Shown here one piece after another: positions 33,501-43,465 of a stretch of 64,000 nucleotides of DNA (within the stretch, counting starts at the first letter, position 1; every line of letters starts with the position of its first letter). A program made the position numbers and the translations under genes. This DNA is from Porphyra umbilicalis (lineage: Eukaryota; Rhodophyta; Bangiophyceae; Bangiales; Bangiaceae). The stretch lies in assembly GCA_002049455.2 (NCBI GenBank), contig KV918937.1, forward strand, positions 62,001 to 126,000, given 5' to 3'. The notes beneath the pieces were generated by a model that saw nothing but the letters and a program-made list of their open reading frames with translations, made no database searches and was not told the DNA's origin.

Positions 33501-36236
33501 TTGCCACTGGCTAAGCTCGCGTCGAAGGCTGGAGTTCACCCTGCACTCGCTTCCCGTGCGGTCGGCTCGCTGCGTTTCTCCGTGCCGGGCCGCGGGCGGG
33601 AAGAGGTTGATCTCGGTCTTGGCGTCAAGTACACAGGCCGCGGATTGGTCATGCCCGGATACGCCCGCCAAGAAGGCGGCGCGTCTGGTCCATTTACCTA
33701 CTCGCCCCGTTGTGCCGAGGTGCTGGGCGCCTACCGTGCTGCTTTCCCTGTACTCTTTGCGGCGTTGGCCAAGGCAGCCATTGAGACGCGCGGCACCGGC
33801 GGGGGGGAACCTATTTTTGACGGTGCCACCCTGCTCAAGTTGCCCGCCTCCCAGGCCGCCATTGTTATCAACGACGCGGTTGCGTGGCTTGGTGCCTCTG
33901 AGCTACCGCGCCTCCCGCTCGTGTCCATCTCAGCCGATGTGGTCGGCCGCGGCACGGTGCTCGCGTTGGAGCGGGAGGCCACAGTCGCGTCCCGCGTTCA
34001 GGCCGTCCGCGCCTCATCGGCGGGATCGGGTCCTGCCTCGTTGATTGCTCCGCGGTCGGCAGTGTTGCTCGGCACGGAGCCGCGCAACGTTGGTGCGGGT
34101 GGGGGTGCCGCTGCGGCGGCGGCCGCCGCCGCGACGGGTGCTCGAGCTTCGCCGGGGTGGGTGCCTCACGTAGATGCCAACGGGTCGGGCGTGCGCGTCG
34201 GCGACCGGGTCGTCAACCGTTCCATTACGGGTCCCGTGCCGCTCGGCCTGCGGGGGACCGTCGTTGGAAGTTTCCCGCCGCCGGCGGTCGCCAGCGCTGC
34301 GCTCGCGCCACTACCTGTGCTCGGCGGTGGTCCAGCTGGTCGCGGCCGCAGTGGGAGCTATGGAGGCGGCGGTGGTGATGGCCGCGGTGGTGGTGGTGGC
34401 AGCGGCGGCGCGGCGTCGTCCGAAGCGATGATGGAGGTGGTGTTTGATGCGGGCTTTGTTGGTGGCGGCACCCTCCACGGCCGCTGCTCGTCGCAGCGCG
34501 GCAAGGCAATTGCCGCGTCCCAGCTGGTGCTGCTGCGGCCGGACAAGAGCGATCCAGTGTATCAGCGGCTATGGCCAACCGTGAATGCGAAAGTGCCCCC
34601 AGTCAAGGTGCCGTCCCCGCTGCCGCCGCCGGTGTCGCAGCGGGCTGCGCCGGGCGCCGCGGGCTCCGTGTCGTACATGGGCGCGACGGCGGCGGGGCTT
34701 AACTCGTCGGCGGGGCTCAACTCGGTTGCGCAGGCGCCCGCAGCGGCGGCTGGTGCGGCTGCGGCCACCCGCGCTGCCCGCTCGCGGGCGCCTGTCTTGG
34801 GTGCCGGCGGCGGTGGCGGCGGGGGTGGCCCCTCCTGGGTGGCCGCGGGAGTCGCTCATGCAGCTGCCGTTGCGCCGGCGGCGGGTGCTATTCGACCGCC
34901 CCTGCCGCCGGGGGCGGCCGGGGTGTGGAAACCCCTCTCGTGGGGGGAGTTGTCTCGCCGCGACGGTTCGGAGGGGAATGGCGCCACCTTCGCGGCCGCT
35001 CCCGCCCTTGTCCCGGAACAGAAGCCGTGGGCGATTCCCGCCCTGGCGGCGGGTCCGCCCGCGAGCGCCGCACTGGCCACCGCCGCGTCCTTCCGCTCTC
35101 GCGGGCGCGGCAGCGGTCGTGGCGGCGGTCGCGGCGGCGGTCGCGGCGGCGGTCGCGGTGGCGGCGGCGGTGGTGTTCCGGCCGGCCCGCCGCCGGGGAC
35201 GCCGACCGCCCCGCCAGTGATTATGCCAGACCCAAGCCAGCTCCCGCTCCCGTCGTTTGCATCGAGCCGCGCGCCAGTCGTGCGCGTGCTCCCGCCGCGG
35301 GCGGCGGGGACGCCGCCGGCCGGTGCGCCAGTGGCGTCGATGGCTGCTCTACCGGCGGCGCCTTCAGCCGCGCCGCCCGCGCGGGACGGGAGCGGCGGCG
35401 TGCGGCGCGGTGGCCGCCCGCCGCGGCGCGGTGCCGAGGTCGGCCGCGGTGGCGCGGCGTCAGCATCTGGTGGCGGCGCGCCGCCGCCTGGCGGTGCTGG
35501 CGTCCCCGCCGCGGACGCGACGCCGCCCGCGGGTGTCGACGTGAGCGCGGCCCTCCAGTCGCTTCGGCTGCGGTCGGGCGCGCCCCAGTCGACGACGGCA
35601 CGCCCCAAATCTGTCCTCCTCATGGGCGTGTCGGGTGCGCGGCACTCGGCGGGGGGGGCACTGGTGGAGGCGCCGCCACCCGCCGCCGCGCCTGCAGGGG
35701 CGGCCGGTGGCGTTGCCGCGGCGGCGACCATGGATTTGAAAAACATGCTCGGCTTGAGCGGGGGGGGGGGGGCACCTGCGGTGGCGTCGGCGTCTGCCGC
35801 GGCACCCGCGGCGGAGGCGCGGTCGCCCACGGCGGCGGGAATGCTGGACGAGTCGGCTTATTGGGCGGCGTTGCAGCAAGAACATACGACCACGGGCGGA
35901 GCGCGCGGTCGTGGCGGTGGGGGTGGGGGTGGTGGTGGCGTCGGCGGCGGCGGCGGCAGCGGGGGTGCTGGTCAAGGGCGCCGTAGTGGCGGCGGCGGTG
36001 CCCCTCGCGGGAGTGGAGGTGGTGGCGGCGGAGTTGGTGACGCGGCCGCAGCCGCTCCAGGTGCGCCGGGCACGGGCCGCGTGCGGCGGCGTAACCGGCG
36101 GGGTGGAGGCGCCGGCGGCCGTCGTGGGGGTGGTGGTGGGGAGGATGGCGGTGCGGGGGGCGGGGGAAGCGCCGCACCGCCCGTGGCCAATGGCGCTGCC
36201 GCGGCGCCAGCGAGTGGCCCGGTGAGGAGTGCTTGA
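30501..36236 (+). CDS. XRN1: 5'-3' exoribonuclease 1 (XRN1/Pacman)
   Basis: The cytoplasmic 5'-3' exonuclease degrades decapped mRNA, acting after Lsm1-7/Dcp2. ATG 30501 starts with the invariant MGVPKFYRWVSERYP; the frame is open upstream but unconserved. Active-site acids are present: YLDMNGVVHN (D36), AIDGVAPRAKMNQQR, GEGEHKIMEYIRQQ, GLDADLIMLG and MMFLVGNDFLPNLP. The second conserved region (YIEGLVWTLRYYYHGCASW followed by RWFYPFHYAPMASDL) is intact. Downstream parts match the D1-D4/SH3-like section (RVLYTGDGPFFGTAATV, GLRGTVVGSF), which separates XRN1 from nuclear XRN2, and there is no XRN2 zinc knuckle. The last ~500 residues are Pro/Ala/Gly-rich with RGG clusters (35100-35170, 35900-36140), a probable RNA- or partner-binding tail. 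At 1911 aa it is longer than most. One uninterrupted frame, no intron. Confidence 0.96.
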   Translation: MGVPKFYRWVSERYPLINTPLNGTCRAPAIDNLYLDMNGVVHNCARAAGVDDGDGRYVMSASAAAPTQDEMLLAVFKYIDMLVTLVRPRALLYMAIDGVAPRAKMNQQRSRRFRSAQERAEEYAAAAAADPYAAADASPPFDSNCITPGTVFMARLTQVLQYFAQKKLAEDASWAGLSVVLSGAEVPGEGEHKIMEYIRQQKLSGELGPHTRHCLYGLDADLIMLGLVTHERHFVLLREKVDYTAFARKRSKPRSVAKLDTTTFGEFELLSIGVLREYIDVEFKQALSTLPEYNLERIVDDFVFMMFLVGNDFLPNLPTMDIKEGALNVMIQLYKGLIPRLGGYLSDAGTINPARFEVFISKLGQLEAVVLKRRNDANKRNRGGGGRGGSKSTLEGVASDFDALWGFTPRHLESDIDSFEDDEVEEPDAGAAAGAGAATGGAVLTRRSRKRTFAWDAVELSSALESGVARSDAAALAPVKENYYKEKMGLLKNDAEGHHALRKAYIEGLVWTLRYYYHGCASWRWFYPFHYAPMASDLINLADLLPAVAFERGVPFFPQEQLLSVLPASSAWCLPKPYAALMTDPRSPIARFYPTSFETDMNSKKNAWEAVVLLPFVDEAALLKAMASVPPEQLTADERRRNTFGDAILYTAPLPGTPEREVASPFPDLLPPLRTAGGVASHVLPPPPPGVGFVAELPRDSGHEAFVAGASWPALRTVPHVSRAGNVSVNVFGMPSRGESLVVVVGGKVRPPKDFIFFDDASESDDGGAATNGGGSTVSKGTDGSAAPVVCKTVEDAVSAGMGVGSYVLVDFPWRCPALVEVIMDANKTLSLSPAERAIADASGGVAPLPRSAATVQTKTDKAKFSRLAGTVAAEAMERRALELGNVGVIIQARPAVGRDPLTDVVNTLAPTVGSFAASVLLPCPSSLAPAANGRRAPPLRVGSRVLYTGDGPFFGTAATVMKVDNGGEKLELRFPFPMAAAKEPAFGYRLITAERQANWLPLAKLASKAGVHPALASRAVGSLRFSVPGRGREEVDLGLGVKYTGRGLVMPGYARQEGGASGPFTYSPRCAEVLGAYRAAFPVLFAALAKAAIETRGTGGGEPIFDGATLLKLPASQAAIVINDAVAWLGASELPRLPLVSISADVVGRGTVLALEREATVASRVQAVRASSAGSGPASLIAPRSAVLLGTEPRNVGAGGGAAAAAAAAATGARASPGWVPHVDANGSGVRVGDRVVNRSITGPVPLGLRGTVVGSFPPPAVASAALAPLPVLGGGPAGRGRSGSYGGGGGDGRGGGGGSGGAASSEAMMEVVFDAGFVGGGTLHGRCSSQRGKAIAASQLVLLRPDKSDPVYQRLWPTVNAKVPPVKVPSPLPPPVSQRAAPGAAGSVSYMGATAAGLNSSAGLNSVAQAPAAAAGAAAATRAARSRAPVLGAGGGGGGGGPSWVAAGVAHAAAVAPAAGAIRPPLPPGAAGVWKPLSWGELSRRDGSEGNGATFAAAPALVPEQKPWAIPALAAGPPASAALATAASFRSRGRGSGRGGGRGGGRGGGRGGGGGGVPAGPPPGTPTAPPVIMPDPSQLPLPSFASSRAPVVRVLPPRAAGTPPAGAPVASMAALPAAPSAAPPARDGSGGVRRGGRPPRRGAEVGRGGAASASGGGAPPPGGAGVPAADATPPAGVDVSAALQSLRLRSGAPQSTTARPKSVLLMGVSGARHSAGGALVEAPPPAAAPAGAAGGVAAAATMDLKNMLGLSGGGGAPAVASASAAAPAAEARSPTAAGMLDESAYWAALQQEHTTTGGARGRGGGGGGGGGVGGGGGSGGAGQGRRSGGGGAPRGSGGGGGGVGDAAAAAPGAPGTGRVRRRNRRGGGAGGRRGGGGGEDGGAGGGGSAAPPVANGAAAAPASGPVRSA

Positions 36237-36778
36237 ACCTGTGGTGAGGGGGGGCGTGCGGTGCAGTTGCGGGAAGAGCAGGCAGCAGCAAGCTACAGTG
36301 TGAGCACACGCAGCCGACCAGTTTGTCGCATGGCTGGTAGGGGCGTGAGGTGGCTCGACGAGCACGGCTGACGAAACAAAAAGAAGAGGCAGAGAGCCTG
36401 ACGGAAAACGCTCGTGTCTGTGCACTTGCTCCAGTGAGCAGGCTCGCTGAGCGGTGCCCAACGTCGGCATTCACAGCCGTCCCCCAGACATCCACAAACC
36501 GCACGCTGCCCGTCGGGCAAGCGAGAGCAGCATTGACGCAAGTGACCGCGCCATGTGCACGTTTCCAGCCGCTGGCTGCGGCCGCCCCCGCTCTATTGGG
36601 TTGTCCCTGCTTGCCCCCGATCCTTGTTGCGCAAGCCCTGCGCCACTGATGGCCCCGGCCTGCGCGCACGACGCGACGCGCACACCAGCCACGATGCGTC
36701 TCTCATCCGCCACGGAGCACGCGCAGCCGCAGCGCGCACACCGACGCCAACCGCACCTCCCCTCTGCGGCACACGCCC
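36237..36778. other. Convergent intergenic region, no gene seen
   Basis: It separates the 3' ends of XRN1 and the small membrane-protein gene. Frames here have no domains. Confidence 0.4.
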
Positions 36779-37305
36779 TCACCGCGGGGGTGGCGCCGGC
36801 GGCGCGGCTCCGCCCTCCCCACCCCCGTCCCGTTGCGCCGCCGCCGCCGCCTCGGCCGCCGCCCCCCGCGCGTCGGCCTCCCGCCGCATGCGATCCGTCT
36901 CGGCGGCGGCAGCGCGGCGGGCAGCGGGCCCGCCCTTGCCCAGCCGGTCGGCCGTCGAATCGAGGACGATGGGCGGGCGCTTGGCGGCGTCCCGGGCGGC
37001 CTTGTCGGGCACGTAGACAAACTGGTAAAACAGGGCAGCGGCGGCGCCCCACACTAAGACCTGCGGGAGAAAAGGGGGCAAGACGGGGAAAGGCAGAGAA
37101 CGCAGGGGAGTGGGGCAAAGGGGAACCGCGTAAGTCTGGGGTGCATGAAACGGAGACCGCCGCCGCAGCGACGTGCCCACCAGCCGCGCGTCCTCCGCTG
37201 CACCCACAACAACACAGAACGAGTCGCCATCAACAGCGGGGAAAGAGTGTAGAGAAGCACAGGGTCCATACGTACTCCATTCTTCACGCGCGCCTTAGTC
37301 GACAT
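36779..37305 (-). CDS. Small single-pass membrane protein, two exons
   Basis: Exon 1 is 37305-37276 (MSTKARVKNG). The intron 37275-37061 begins GTACGT and ends CCCGCAG after a pyrimidine tract. Exon 2 is 37060-36779. The spliced product is 103 aa: an N-terminal hydrophobic segment (VLVWGAAAALFYQFVYV), then PDKAARDAAKRPPIVLD, a charged Ala/Arg helix (AARRAAAAETDRMRREAD) and a Pro-rich end. This layout resembles small mitochondrial inner-membrane or assembly proteins, but I cannot name the family. The splice sites match those of LSM7, which supports the gene being real. Confidence 0.6.
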
Positions 37306-38802
37306 GGTGGCGTAGGGGACAAGGCCGACCGTGGGCCTGGCCGCTCGCCAAAAAGGGGCCAAGGCCACGAAGCCTGCAGGCCCAATGCTACACGAACCAA
37401 ATGGGCTTGAAGCGGGACGGCGTAGCGGCTTCTTGTCTGTTGACCTGGCTCGCGGGTACAACCCGAAGCGGTGGGGGTGGGCGGCGTCAGGCATAGAGGA
37501 CGGTCTTAAACGTCTGCGCAACAGGACAGAGGAGGCTGAAGAAGGGCGTTCAGTCGAACGAAACGTACGAATCTGTCAATTGAGGAACAAGTTGATGGAT
37601 GAAACAAGACAACCAATTGAAATCACCGGCGTCGATTGAGACAACCTGAGTGCCCTTCGTCAGACACTCGCACACCGCAGCGGCACTTGCGTCACGGGGC
37701 CACACAAACTCTAGCAGACGGCGCTCGCCTGTGACGGTCCTGATACGCTGCAGCCTCTTGGCTGATTGGTCCACCTCTTGTCTGCCTGGGTGTGCAGAGC
37801 CTGCTCTCGCAGTCGCGCGGCGGTTTGCTTCGATGTCATCGTATCCATCTCGAGTGGGGGCTCCGCCGCAACGATGGCGAGTGAAACCCTTAAAGTGATT
37901 GCCCGACGTACAAGCGGACCGCCAGCGTAGTGTCGGCCGCTCTGCCCGAGTCCACCACATGTGTTGTGTTCTGAGGTGTTTGTGGCCTTACGATTTATGC
38001 AACCTCCCTGCATCTCGTGTGTGCTTGCCGTGGGCGTTGACACCACGGCCTGCAAGATGCGCTCCCCCCGCGTACATGCAAACAGAGAAACACCGCTGGT
38101 ACCAATATCCAACCGAGGACGGAACGAGGCGGCGGTCGACCGATGTGCAAATCCGCCCCAGGCCCGCCGCCGATAGCGTAACAAGGAAACCTGTCCATCG
38201 CTCGTCTTCACAAATGCTCGAACGAGCACGGCGGACTGTGCGGCAGGCTCCTCGAGCGGTTCCCATCTTCAAGGCGCACAACATCTCCAGACGCTGCCTG
38301 AGGCGCCTCCCTGCTGCCAGCTGTGCCTCAGAGCCGTACTTTCAGTGGCGGGGAGCGGCTGGATTTGAGCCATCAGCCGCCGGAGAAATCGACACCGAAC
38401 CGTCTCTGTCGCAGGCACCTGCCGCGGGTCTTGACGGCCGGGCAGGTGGCGAAATCGATCGAGATCGTGCTGGCTTGGCAACTGGACAGCTTGGCTGAGT
38501 GGCCAGCCCCCCCCCCGTGCCACCGCTACCCTCCTGGGCACGGCAAGCACCGGCCGTTGCACGGTCCTTATCCACGCGAGCGCAGTTGGGCATCGTGGTG
38601 TTTCCACACGCGTCGCGGAGCAGGCCTCTGTGGGTGCACGCAAGGGGGCGGGTCGCTGTTGTGTGCGCAGGGGGTTGGCAGGCCGGTGCGCGGAGGAGGC
38701 AGGCTGGGGCGAGCCTTTATCAGCGCATGCACAAGTGGCGGTGGCACGCATGCGTGCATCGACAAGCAGAGAGGGTGAGCGCCTGCTGCCGTGGCTGACG
38801 AG
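37306..38802. other. Intergenic region, no gene supported
   Basis: A minus-strand frame at 37550-37960 ends ...DAGDFNWLSCFIHQLVPQLTDSYVSFD and has protein-like composition, but there is no family match or splice support. The rest is short frames at moderate GC. It contains the promoter of the zinc-finger gene. Confidence 0.35.
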
Positions 38803-41800
38803 ATGAGAAGGGACGGTGATGGTCCGTCGTGTAGCGCCCACGACGTCAATGCCCTTGATGATTGTGACGGCGTCGCAGCGGACGCTGAAGGGAGCAGCGG
38901 CAGCGACAGCGGCAATGGTGGCGGCGGTGAAGGCGGCGATCGTGGCGGCAACGGCAGCGATGGTGCCTCTCAGAGTGGCACCAAGTGTGATGGAGACACA
39001 ACGTCAGAGATGACGGCGCGCGCGCGAGCGCTCGTCGCCGCCGCCCGCTGCCGCCCCGACTCGTCAGCGGTGGCCGGGCTGGCCGACGCGTACGTGGCGG
39101 CGAGCGGCCCCGTCGGGTCGTGGTTGTTTGGCTCTGCTGCCGACCGCCCGCCGACCGCCGGCTTGGCCGACGCCGGCCTCGTCTGCACAACGGCGATGGA
39201 GGATGCCACGTCGGGCCTGCTGCTGAGCTCCTCTGAGGTGGTTGTCGCCCAAGTCAAGTGGCCGCCCTTTGTCCTCGGCTCCATTGTCGACTTGCTCGCA
39301 TCCCACCCGTACGCGGCGGTCGGGTCGAGCCTGACGGGCGTCTCGTTTGGCGGTGTGACCAAGCGCCGCCGTTTTGCCATTGACCTCTCCTCGCCGGTCG
39401 TCGAGTGCGTCGAGGTGGCGGCCACCGCCGACGGGCGGCTCATCATCCACGAGCGGCGGATTATGTCGACGGACGGAGCGCCGGACCTCCACGAGGCCAT
39501 CCGCTGGTACGCCGATGAGGGCGGTGGAGCGCGCCCGCCGGCCATCGACGCGTGCCTCCTCCAAGTGCTCGTCCGCCCGTGGGCGCGCGCGCAGCAGTGC
39601 GCGGCGTGTGACCCGGCGGGACGGACGGTCGAGCAGCCGTGCACGCATGCCGTACGGCGGGTGCGGGGGCAGCGGCTCGGCTCGTTTGGTTTGTGGTGCC
39701 GCGGGCTATCGACGTACGCGCTCGTTGGCCCAACGTCGTTGGAAGTGCAGGTGTACGCGGTGGCCGATGCCCTGGGCGGGCGCAACGTCCTTATGCCGCC
39801 GCCAGCAGACAAGGCGGGGCCATCGCCGGCGAGTGCAGGCGTTGTCGCAGCGCTCCGACCGGTTGGCTACAGCTACTCCTTCACGCAGTCGGATGCGGCG
39901 GTGCTACACTTTACAGATGCCGCTCGTCGACTGATGCTCGGTGGTGGGGACCAGCCGCTGGCGGACGTGTCGCGGCTCAGCTTTCCTGTCTTGCTGCGCC
40001 CGACGGGGGGGGGGACAGCCGCTGGGCCTCCGGCAATGCCGCGCGCCGATACGGAACTTGCTATGAGTGCCGGCGTCCTCGGTTGGCCCGTCGCCCTCCG
40101 TGGCGCCCATCCGATCCCTCGCGACCCGGGGGGCACTGCTGCGGAACTCAACGCCAAGTGGGAAGGCTCGGCGAGCTCAGAGCAGCTGCAACCTGACGCC
40201 AAGCGACAACCCACGCTCGCCGCTCTTCTCGATTGGGCGGGCGGCTCGGAAGGGGACAGCAGCGACGGAGCTGCATCCAAGTTTGAGACCCCTGATGGGG
40301 ATGACATGCTTGACGTGCTCGACCTGTCCAACGCCGGTGATGGGGATGCTACTGGGCTTCCCGATCCGAGTACGAGCACACCCGACGTCGGCTCAAGCGG
40401 CCTGACGGTCAAGGAGCAATGGGACGGTGACACAGGCGCGGCCATGTACGGTGGCGCGGCGGCTGCCACTGCCCCAATGAACGCGCGCCTCTTTTCCACA
40501 AGCGTCATCGCCGGCGCTCCTCGCATGGCGGCGCTCCCCGCCCCCCCAAGTGTCGGCCGCTGTAGCCACTACAACCTCGTTCCCACAACCGTCTCGCGGC
40601 CGCGGTGCGTGGCGACGGAGCATGGCTCTGTCGCGGCCAGCTGCTGCTCGGCAGTCGGCCACGGGGATTGGTCAGTCACCCCTTCTGTGCCAACGGCGGT
40701 ACTGCCGCGTGTGGGGGGCGACCAAGCGACTGCAGCTTGCGACCCGACCGCAAGTGTGGATGCACCAGCCCTGCGGGCGGCGCTGCTCACCATGGCCGCT
40801 GCCGCCCGGGAGCGGCTCATGCGGAGCCCGCAGCCGCGCGAGCCGGTGATGGGGTGCGCGTTGCGGCGAGACACTTCGGCTGGCGGCGGCGCGCGTGTTG
40901 AAGGCAGCGACGAGCAGCTGCCGACGACGGCATCCTTCCCCAACCGTTGGTCAACTGCTGGCGGCGGGGCAATGCCATGCAGCGCCGTGGGCAGCGTGCA
41001 CGGCAGTGGGAGTGGGAGCACCATCGGCAGCGGTAGCGTCGGCACCAGTGTGCATGGAAGCGGCGGCGGTGACTCACCGCCGTCGGCCGGACGCTCGTCG
41101 GGGACACCGACGCCGTCGCCGTCGCACGGCGACGTGGCGATGTCCAAATGGGAGGACCCCCCCCCGTGCCGCTGCTCCTCCCCCAGAGCGCGCCGTCTGT
41201 GTTTATCAAGAAGTCTGCTGCTCCCGCGGCGCCTCCGCCTCCCGCTTCCTCGGCTACCGGCGCAGCCGCCGGTGCCGGCGCAGCCGCCGGCACCGGCGCT
41301 GGCGGCGCCTCGGCCCCGCCTCGGCGCCAGCAGCCTCGCCCCCACGGGTGCCTTTTATGCAGCGCGGCCTTTGTGTCGGCGTCGGACCTCCGCCGCCACG
41401 TCAATGCCGTCCACGACCGCCGCCGCGACTGGCCGTGCACCCAGTGCGCCTTTGTCGGCCTCCAACGCGCGCACCTGACGACACACGTGGCGGCGCGACA
41501 CGGCGGCGCCCGCCGCTACGTGTGCACGCAGTGCGTCGGAGGGGTCGGCCGTCCGCCGTACCGGTCGATCACACGCTCCGCGGTCGAGCGCCACGTGCGG
41601 CGGGTGCACGAGCGGCTGCGACCCTACGCGTGTCCGCATGGGTGCGGGATGGCGTTTGCGGCGCGGTCGGACCTGACGCGCCACATTGGGCGGCAGCATT
41701 CAGGCGGGGCGGAGGGGGGGAGGGGGGGGGCGCTCGCTGTGGCATCGCCGGTACGAGCGTCGGGGGAGGCGGGGCGGCGGGCTTCGTTGGATGAAGGCCG

Positions 41801-41879
41801 CCCGCCGCAGCCGGGCAGTGACGGGGGTGGACCGCCGGTCGCAGAGACGGTCGCTTGGGGCTTCCAGCGGATGGACTGA
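38803..41879 (+). CDS. C2H2 zinc-finger protein (four C-terminal fingers)
   Basis: The start at ATG 38803 (MRRDGDGPSCS) follows an in-frame GTG at 38791. An acidic Gly/Ser-rich leader is followed by a folded-looking region of about 300 residues (LVAAARCRPDSSAVAGLADAY ... FTDAARRLMLGGGDQPLADVS) containing C-x2-C at QQCAACDP and an intact hydrophobic pattern. It does not match a family I know. After a low-complexity linker the frame changes at the C run 41157-41165. The C-terminus carries four C2H2 fingers: CLLCSAAF...H-x4-H, CTQCAFVG...H-x4-H, a longer-loop CTQCVGGV...H-x4-H, and CPHGCGMAFAARSDLTRH-x4-H. DNA binding and transcriptional control are likely. The fingers alone would be an ordinary regulator; the N-terminal region is the unknown part. 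Confidence 0.7.
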
Positions 41880-42138
41880 CGAGCGGTCCGAGCCGTTAGG
41901 CAGTGTCGTGTCGTCAGAGAAAGGTAAGGACCCCGTCAATAGAGTGCACTATGCTCTGGTCATGCAGCTGTCGCTGCCTGGGACTGATGCGGTTGGAACA
42001 TGATGCGTGCCATAGGTTGAAAGATATGCGCTATGGTCGGCTCTGTGCCCTTTCCCGCAGCTCGCTTTCGCTTGTCAACGGGCCGGCCTCTCCCCTCTTT
42101 CCTCCCTCCCCATACCACCATTGCCTCTTTGCCTGACC

Positions 42139-42746
42139 ATGCGCCGGCTGCCCGCCATTGCCCCCCCCTGCTCCGGTGCACGATGGCCGCCACCCCCGGC
42201 GCCAACTGCTGGCGCCGCCTTCGCATCGCCCGACGGCCACCTGCGGTTGGATGTGGCGTTGCCCATCGGGCAGGCCTACCGCTGGCGGCGCACGCCCGCC
42301 GTCATCCCGTGGATTCCCCTCCTCCCCCCTCCGCCCCCATCGTCGACGGTCTTCCCCCCCCCGTAGCACGGCGGCGTCGCCCAATTCGGCCGCCGCCGCC
42401 GCAGCCGACGAGCCCCTCGTGTACGAGGATTGGGCGGGGGCCATCGAAGCGTGCCTCATTGTGTTGCGTCAACTGGCGCAGCTGCCGCGGGCGGTGCACG
42501 TCGGCAACCGAGACCTGCCCGTCTACTACCGGTTGGCCGCGTCGCTGCCGCCCGACGCGGACGCTGCCGCCGCCGACAATGCCATTCACGGCTACTTCCA
42601 CGCGGCCGTCGACACGGACGTGCTCATAACCCGCTTTGCGGCCGCCGACGGCCGCTTTGCCGCCGTGACCGCCGCCGCCCCTGCATTCCGCGGCTCTCGC
42701 GTCCGCCGCACCCCCCCCCCCCGAAGCGCTGTACCCCTACCTGTGA
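42139..42746 (+). pseudogene. OGG1: 8-oxoguanine DNA glycosylase, N-terminal domain only
   Basis: OGG1 excises 8-oxoG. The OGG_N domain is clear: HLRLDVALPIGQAYRWRRTPAV (family pattern LRL-x-LxLPxGQxFRWR), then DLPVYYRLAAS, NAIHGYFHAAVDTDVLITRF and FAAVTAAAPAFRGSRV, then PEALYPYL, matching the family's PxExLxSFI. There the coding ends. The catalytic helix-hairpin-helix (SSNNN..., K-VADCI...) is not found downstream. A GTGAAC that could be a donor falls exactly at the end (42743), but no second exon is visible before the satellite at 43466. Frames change at C runs 42354-42362 and 42711-42722. The start is ATG 42139, or 42183 in another frame. It is either a truncated gene or one whose 3' exons lie beyond an insertion. 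Confidence 0.7.
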
Positions 42747-43465
42747 ACACCCCAGCGCCAGGTACCGCGCACGTCGACGATGGTGCACCAGGCTGTGTCT
42801 TGACGGCGCGAGCACGTCCACGTGTTTGGGTCCGAATAGGATATGGGTATAAGTCCGTCGCGCACGCGTGATTCGACCACCGCTCACGCCTAGTTATCCT
42901 TGCGGGGAAATCGGACTTGGCCACAGGGGAAGCGCGCATTCAAATCCCACCAAGACTAGAAGCAAGTCTCATGCTTAGCGAGATCGACCGGAGCGATGGG
43001 GCGAGTGACTGTCAGCACCGTGACCGGATATACGTTTCAATCGAGGGGATCGATATCAAGCGGCCTCTGCCGCGCACATGCGAGGGACAGGTGGCTGCCA
43101 TTTGATCCAGACTCGATCGCACGTCGACCTGCACCTTGTACCCTGGCATCTTGCGTGCTTTGAGGGTCAGTGAGGGGTGCGCGATAGCGTCGTTTCCCCC
43201 GCACAATGTTGTGTTTCCTGCGGCCGATAACCGTGACTGGAAACGGTTACTTGCCAGGGGAAACACCACATAAGCTTCAGGAAACACAAGGTTGAGATGT
43301 GCACCAGACATCAGAAAGGGCGATCACTGCTAGCCGTACGCGATTGTCACAAGGTGGATACCGCATCTATCATTGCGATCCGCAAGCCATGACTTATATC
43401 GAGCGCAAGGCCGGCACAGAGTGACGCGCATTCTTCTTCCGCCTCAGGCGCCACGGATTCTTGGC
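42747..43465. other. Intergenic, composition change after OGG1 fragment
   Basis: GC falls sharply compared with the upstream genes. No coding continuation of OGG1 or other gene is seen. A weak tRNA-like box pair near 42914-42947 was rejected. Confidence 0.4.

Noticed and set aside
37550-37960. 136-codon minus-strand frame with protein-like end
   Set aside because: No family match and no splice or neighbour support; mentioned in the region note only.
42910-42950. Possible tRNA box pair near TGGCCACAGGGG and ATTCAAATCCC
   Set aside because: The boxes are about 25 bp apart with no cloverleaf; likely chance.
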